DNA from: Burkholderiales bacterium
GTDB taxonomy: Bacteria > Pseudomonadota > Gammaproteobacteria > Burkholderiales > SG8-41
Length of the DNA: 25,777 nt
Direction of reading: 5' to 3'
NCBI GenBank assembly: GCA_019746155.1
Contig: JAIESJ010000245.1
Location: forward strand, 1-25,777
Position 1 is the stretch's first letter. The number at the start of each line of letters is the position of its first letter. Positions 22,662 to 25,777 of the stretch are shown one piece after another. The notes beneath the pieces were generated by a model. The model was not told the origin of the DNA. It searched no databases and was given only the letters and a program-made list of their open reading frames with translations. The translations under genes were made by a program, and so were the position numbers.

Positions 22662-22670
22662 GAGTCCGCA

Positions 22671-23162
22671 ATGGAAACCGCAAGCAGACGCATGTTATTC
22701 GATGTAACGGTCTGGACCGCATCCCTGTTCATGACGCTGGTATTGGTGACCCGCGAGGCGATGGCCGGATCCAGCACTTTCACGGCGACCCATCCCAAGT
22801 GGGAGGCCGAGTGCGGCACCTGCCACATCGCCTATCCGCCGCAGCTCCTGCCCGCGCCCTCATGGCGCCGCGTCATGTCGGGACTGGACAAGCATTTCGG
22901 CACCGATGCGGGCCTTGATGCCAGAACGGCCGCCGAGATCGGCGTGTTCCTGGAGCAGAACGCAGCCAGCGGCAAACGGGCGCTCGCAGCCCCGGATACC
23001 CTTCGTATCACCGAAACCGCCTGGTTTCAGCGCGAGCACCGCAAGGTGCCGGAGGCAATCTGGAAGCATCCGGCCGTCAAGACCCGGGCGAATTGCGTGG
23101 CTTGTCATACGGCCGCCGAGCAGGGGGATTATCGCGAACGCAATATTCGCATGCCGCGCTAG
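22671..23162 (+). CDS. Periplasmic diheme cytochrome c (DHC type)
   Basis: 163-residue cytochrome with an N-terminal signal or anchor (SLFMTLVLVTREAMA, ending near residue 32) and two heme motifs, C48-G-T-C51-H52 and C142-V-A-C145-H146. The segment CHIAYPPQLLPAPSWRRVMS and GLDKHFGTDAGLD match the diheme cytochrome c family that partners SHP. It would pass electrons between the membrane cytochrome b and SHP in the periplasm. It starts 9 bases after the SHP stop with an AGGAG-like site and ends 12 bases before the cytochrome b gene, so the three form one operon. Confidence 0.9.
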   Translation: METASRRMLFDVTVWTASLFMTLVLVTREAMAGSSTFTATHPKWEAECGTCHIAYPPQLLPAPSWRRVMSGLDKHFGTDAGLDARTAAEIGVFLEQNAASGKRALAAPDTLRITETAWFQREHRKVPEAIWKHPAVKTRANCVACHTAAEQGDYRERNIRMPR

Positions 23163-23174
23163 AGGGAGGCTGTC

Positions 23175-23861
23175 ATGGAGAAAAAGAGAGTATTGGTTTG
23201 GGACCTGCCGACGCGCGTCTTTCACTGGCTGCTGGCGGCATGTTTTGTAGGGGCGTTCCTGACCGCCGAATCGGAACGTTTGCGCGACGTCCACGTCACG
23301 CTCGGCTACACCATGCTGGGCCTGATCGGCTTTCGCCTGCTGTGGGGCGTGATCGGCACCCGCTATGCGCGCTTCAGCGCGTTTACCTTCGGGCTGCGCA
23401 GCGTTGTGCGCTATCTCAAGTCGCTGTTTACCCGCTCGCCGCAGCATCATCTGGGCCACAACCCGGCGGGAAGCTGGGCGATCTATGCGTTGCTCACACT
23501 GGCGGTGGTGACGGGGCTGACCGGGTATGCGGTCTACAACGATATCGGCGGCAACTGGGCCGGGGAACTGCACGACGGGATTGCCAATGCAATGCTGGCC
23601 GTGGTGATCGTGCATATCGCCGGAGTCGTGGCGAGCAGCTTTATTCATCGCGAGAACCTGGTCCGGGCGATGGTCGGCGGCTACAAAACCGGCAACCCGG
23701 GGGACGGCATACGTTACAAACACCACTGGGTGGCCGCCGTGCTGGTGATCGCCACCATCGGCTTCTGGGCGGGCGGCGCGGATTACCTGGCCTCGATAAC
23801 GGGCGTAGGGCCCCAGGCTGCAGCCGCGCGAAATCATGTCGCGCACGATGACCGTAACTAG
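23175..23861 (+). CDS. Cytochrome b561-like membrane protein
   Basis: 228-residue integral membrane cytochrome b. It opens VWDLPTRVFHWLLAACFVGA, with His16 or so as a heme ligand, then VHVTLGYTMLGLIGFRLLWG with a second His. A third helix holds SWAIYALLTLAVVTGLTGYA, and a fourth LHDGIANAMLAVVIVHIAGV with two more histidines. This is the four-helix, bis-His diheme b561 pattern (bacterial Ni-hydrogenase b-type subunit family). A last C-terminal segment (AAVLVIATIGFWAGGADYL) may form a fifth helix. It would draw electrons from the quinone pool and feed the diheme cytochrome c. GGGAGG lies before ATG 23175. Confidence 0.92.
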   Translation: MEKKRVLVWDLPTRVFHWLLAACFVGAFLTAESERLRDVHVTLGYTMLGLIGFRLLWGVIGTRYARFSAFTFGLRSVVRYLKSLFTRSPQHHLGHNPAGSWAIYALLTLAVVTGLTGYAVYNDIGGNWAGELHDGIANAMLAVVIVHIAGVVASSFIHRENLVRAMVGGYKTGNPGDGIRYKHHWVAAVLVIATIGFWAGGADYLASITGVGPQAAAARNHVAHDDRN

Positions 23862-23944
23862 CAGCCTGCCGGACTTGGCCCCATTCACCGGAACGCGTAG
23901 CGTTAATGGATCGCTGTCGATCGGCGCTTCGGTGACAGGCTGCT
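23860..23944. repeat. Nested inverted repeat after the cytochrome operon
   Basis: Outer arms AGCAGCCTG (23860-23868) and CAGGCTGCT (23936-23944) enclose inner arms TCACCG (23885-23890) and CGGTGA (23930-23935). The left outer arm continues CCGGACTTGG, which is close to the reverse complement of the hairpin at 24159-24192, so the two look like diverged copies of one element. It begins at the stop codon of the b561 gene and could end its transcript, although no T-run follows directly. Confidence 0.5.
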
Positions 23945-23993
23945 TATTGAGCTTTTCTTAACTGCGTGACACGCTCAATCCTTCACCCCCCGA

Positions 23994-24016
23994 CCCCTCT
24001 CCCGCGAGGAGAGGGG
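23994..24016. terminator. Perfect 9-bp hairpin, candidate terminator or dispersed repeat
   Basis: CCCCTCTCC (23994-24002), loop CGCGA, GGAGAGGGG (24008-24016). The stem is strong, but there is no downstream U-run. The CCCCTCTCC-type hairpin is a common intergenic repeat in proteobacteria, so the terminator role is uncertain. Confidence 0.5.
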
Positions 24017-24025
24017 AGATTCGCG

Positions 24026-24052
24026 ACGTAAATGAATGGCATTCATTTACGT
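24026..24052. promoter_or_regulatory. 27-base perfect palindrome
   Basis: ACGTAAATGAATG (24026-24038), a central G, and CATTCATTTACGT (24040-24052) are perfectly complementary, 13 bp per arm. It is AT-rich amid GC-rich sequence. With almost no loop it looks more like a dimeric protein-binding site than a terminator. It lies 162 bases upstream of the response-regulator gene. Confidence 0.55.
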
Positions 24053-24158
24053 AAAACTCAATACGAAAGAAGCTTTGCATGTCGCAACGCCGTGCTGTCC
24101 AGAACAAACGTCACTTGCATGACGCTCTTTTCGCCTCGTTCTTTGGTTTTTTCATTTC

Positions 24159-24192
24159 AGGAGTTTGTCGAACCCAAGTCCGACAAACTCCT
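24159..24192. repeat. Perfect 12-bp hairpin in the leader of the response-regulator gene
   Basis: AGGAGTTTGTCG (24159-24170), a 10-base loop and CGACAAACTCCT (24181-24192). It ends 21 bases before the likely start codon at 24214 and contains AGGAG in its left arm. It may be an attenuator, a translational control hairpin or a REP-like repeat. A T-rich run (TTTGGTTTTTTCATTT, 24142-24157) precedes it, so read on the minus strand it resembles an intrinsic terminator. Confidence 0.6.
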
Positions 24193-24213
24193 AGGTGCTG
24201 GTAGACTTTGCGC

Positions 24214-24882
24214 ATGCGCATGCTTCTGGTCGAGGACGACAATCTGCTGGGCGACGGCATCCAGGCCGGGCTGGCACAGGCCGGCTTCGGCGTGGATTGG
24301 GTGAAGGACGGCGTCGCCGCCGATCTGGCCCTGGAGACCGGCCAGTATGCCGCGGTCGTTCTCGATCTGGGACTGCCGCGGCTCTCGGGGCTGGGGCTGC
24401 TGCGGCGCATGCGCGCCGCCGGCAACAAGGTGCCGGTGCTGATTCTGACGGCGCGCGATGCGATCGAGGACCGCATCAAGGGCCTCGACGGTGGCGCGGA
24501 CGATTACATGGTCAAGCCGTTCGACCTGCACGAGCTTGCCGCGCGGCTGCGCGCGCTGATCCGCCGTTCGCGGGGAGAAGCGGCGCCGCTGCTGTGCGTC
24601 GGCGAGGTCGAACTGGATCCCGCGGCGCGTCGCGCCGCTTTCAAGGGTAAACCGCTCGAGCTGTCAACGCGCGAGTTCGCGCTGCTGCACGAACTCATGC
24701 TCAACGCGGGGCACGTGCTCTCGCGCGAGCAGCTCGGCGAGCGGCTCTATGCCTGGGGCGAGGAAATCGAGAGCAACGCGATCGACGTGCACGTCCATCA
24801 TCTGCGCCGCAAGCTCGCATCGGGGTTGATCCGCACCGTGCGCGGCGTGGGCTATCTGATGCCGCGGGCCCGGCATGGATGA
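24214..24882 (+). CDS. QseB/PmrA-like OmpR-family response regulator
   Basis: Cytosolic two-component regulator, 222 residues from ATG 24214. The receiver domain (1-115) has the acidic pocket VEDD (residues 6-9), phospho-acceptor Asp51 (VVLDLGLP), Thr79 (LILTARD) and Lys101 (MVKPFD). The C-terminal winged-helix domain contains LSTREFALLHELM, NAIDVHVHHLRRKL and IRTVRGVGYLM, typical of the OmpR/PhoB class and close to QseB/PmrA/TctD. Start: TTG 24208, ATG 24214 and ATG 24220 are all in frame with no clear ribosome site; 24214 gives the usual MRMLLVEDD. The kinase gene overlaps its end by 8 bases. The matched direct repeat before the cytochrome operon suggests its target. Confidence 0.93.
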   Translation: MRMLLVEDDNLLGDGIQAGLAQAGFGVDWVKDGVAADLALETGQYAAVVLDLGLPRLSGLGLLRRMRAAGNKVPVLILTARDAIEDRIKGLDGGADDYMVKPFDLHELAARLRALIRRSRGEAAPLLCVGEVELDPAARRAAFKGKPLELSTREFALLHELMLNAGHVLSREQLGERLYAWGEEIESNAIDVHVHHLRRKLASGLIRTVRGVGYLMPRARHG

Positions 24883-25777
24883 CCGGGGCCGTCCGTTCTC
24901 GCTGAGGCAACGCCTGCTGCTTGCGCTGCTGGGCGCCATCACGCTGACCTGGCTGGCGGCTGCGGCCTATACCTATTTCGATGCGCGGCACGAGATCAAC
25001 GAGTTGCTCGACGCGCATCTCGCGCAGTCGGCGTCCCTGATCGTGGCGCAGGTCGGACGTGAGCTCGAAGAGATCGACCTCGAGTACGCACCGCAGCTGC
25101 ACGAGCGCAACCGGCGCGTCGCATTCCAGATCTGGGAACGCGGCCGGACCTTGCGCCTGCGTTCGGCGAACGCGCCGCAGGAGCGCCTCGCGGTGCGGGA
25201 GGAGGGCTTCAGCAACACGGTGATCGCCGGCAAGCGCTGGCGCGTGTTCAGCGGCTGGGACGGCGAGCGGCGGTTCCTGGTGCAGGTCGGCGAGCGCGAC
25301 AAGGCCCGTCGCGAGATCGCGGCCAGCATTGCGACCAATCTGCTTGCGCCGCTGCTGCTGGCGCTACCCGCGCTCGGTTTGTTCGTCTGGTTCAGCATCG
25401 CGCGTGTCCTTAAACCGCTCGGGACGCTGGGTCGGCAAGTGGAGAAACGCAAGCCGGACAACCTGGCTGCGCTCGAGATCGACGACGCGCCAGCGGAGGT
25501 GACGCCGCTCGTCAGAAGTCTCAATATGCTGTTTGGACGCGTCAGCCGCTTGATCGAAAACGAGCGCCGCTTCACCGCAGACGCCGCGCACGAACTGCGC
25601 ACACCGCTTGCGGCGCTCAAGACCCAGGCGCAGGTGGCGCGCGGTGCCGCCGGAGACGCTGAGCGCCAGCATGCGCTCGACAACGTCATCGCGGGATGTG
25701 ACCGTGCAACGCGGCTGGTGGAACAGCTGCTGACCCTCGCACGCCTCGAGCCGGAACAATTCAAGGGCCGCAGGGAA
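24875..25777 (+). CDS. QseC-like sensor histidine kinase (3' end outside window)
   Basis: 301 residues of a membrane sensor kinase, open to the last base of the window. Transmembrane helix 1 is about residues 14-33 (LLLALLGAITLTWLAAAAYT). A periplasmic sensor of about 120 residues follows. Helix 2 is about 154-176 (NLLAPLLLALPALGLFVWFS), then a HAMP-like linker. The H-box is FTADAAHELRTPLAALKTQA, with His239 as the phospho-accepting residue. The two-helix dimerization region is complete, but the ATP-binding N, D and G boxes lie beyond the window. ATG 24875 overlaps the regulator stop by 8 bases, indicating coupled translation. QseC/PmrB/TctE-type is the closest match; the signal is unknown. 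Confidence 0.92.
   Translation, partial: MDDRGRPFSLRQRLLLALLGAITLTWLAAAAYTYFDARHEINELLDAHLAQSASLIVAQVGRELEEIDLEYAPQLHERNRRVAFQIWERGRTLRLRSANAPQERLAVREEGFSNTVIAGKRWRVFSGWDGERRFLVQVGERDKARREIAASIATNLLAPLLLALPALGLFVWFSIARVLKPLGTLGRQVEKRKPDNLAALEIDDAPAEVTPLVRSLNMLFGRVSRLIENERRFTADAAHELRTPLAALKTQAQVARGAAGDAERQHALDNVIAGCDRATRLVEQLLTLARLEPEQFKGRRE

Overview
The window looks like GC-rich chromosomal DNA from a betaproteobacterium, probably Burkholderiales or a relative. The reasons are three or more Bug/TctC-type periplasmic solute receptors (two intact, one decayed), many LysR regulators paired with divergent operons, an E. coli-type GshA, a YbfB/YjiJ-type MFS carrier, and an SHP/diheme cytochrome c/cytochrome b561 operon. 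I saw no rRNA, tRNA, CRISPR array, phage gene or intact transposase.

Layout. Bases 2-2680 hold the C-terminal part of an AddA/RecB-like helicase-nuclease whose start lies outside the window. A BT1-type folate/pterin-like transporter follows (2899-4524), then a truncated gene start (4583-4666) and a zinc-free quinone-oxidoreductase-type MDR enzyme (4845-5828). Bases 6140-11712 form a catabolic island that is visibly less GC-rich in its regulator. It has a CysB-like LysR gene facing a FAS1/mesaconyl-CoA-hydratase-like dehydratase, a class III CoA-transferase, a Bug receptor and an MmgE/PrpD enzyme. Together these look like uptake, CoA activation and hydration or dehydration of an unidentified carboxylic acid.

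A glycine-zipper envelope protein (11839-12300, minus) and a second Bug gene with a good sigma-70 promoter come next. A deleted third Bug gene sits directly behind it. Then come a possible small lipoprotein, a two-CBS-domain protein, gshA (TTG start) and a DinB remnant. Bases 16724-19501 hold a LysR regulator divergent from an MFS exporter and a glutathione S-transferase whose genes overlap by 4 bases. A UPF0114/YqhA membrane protein and an enolase-superfamily dehydratase/racemase follow on the minus strand. After them lie two abutting gene remnants, a HAD start and an alpha/beta hydrolase.

The right end (22174-25777) is the most coherent unit: SHP-type cytochrome, diheme cytochrome c, cytochrome b561, then a QseB/PmrA-like response regulator and a QseC-like kinase that runs off the window. 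A GTTAAT-N5-GTTAAT direct repeat, matching the PmrA/QseB box architecture, overlaps the putative -35 of the cytochrome operon. This suggests the linked two-component system controls it. The 346-base gap between cytochromes and regulator is packed with four inverted repeats. Across the window at least five gene remnants (TrpB-like, Bug, DinB, HAD, alpha/beta hydrolase) lie between intact genes, which points to ongoing deletion-driven decay.
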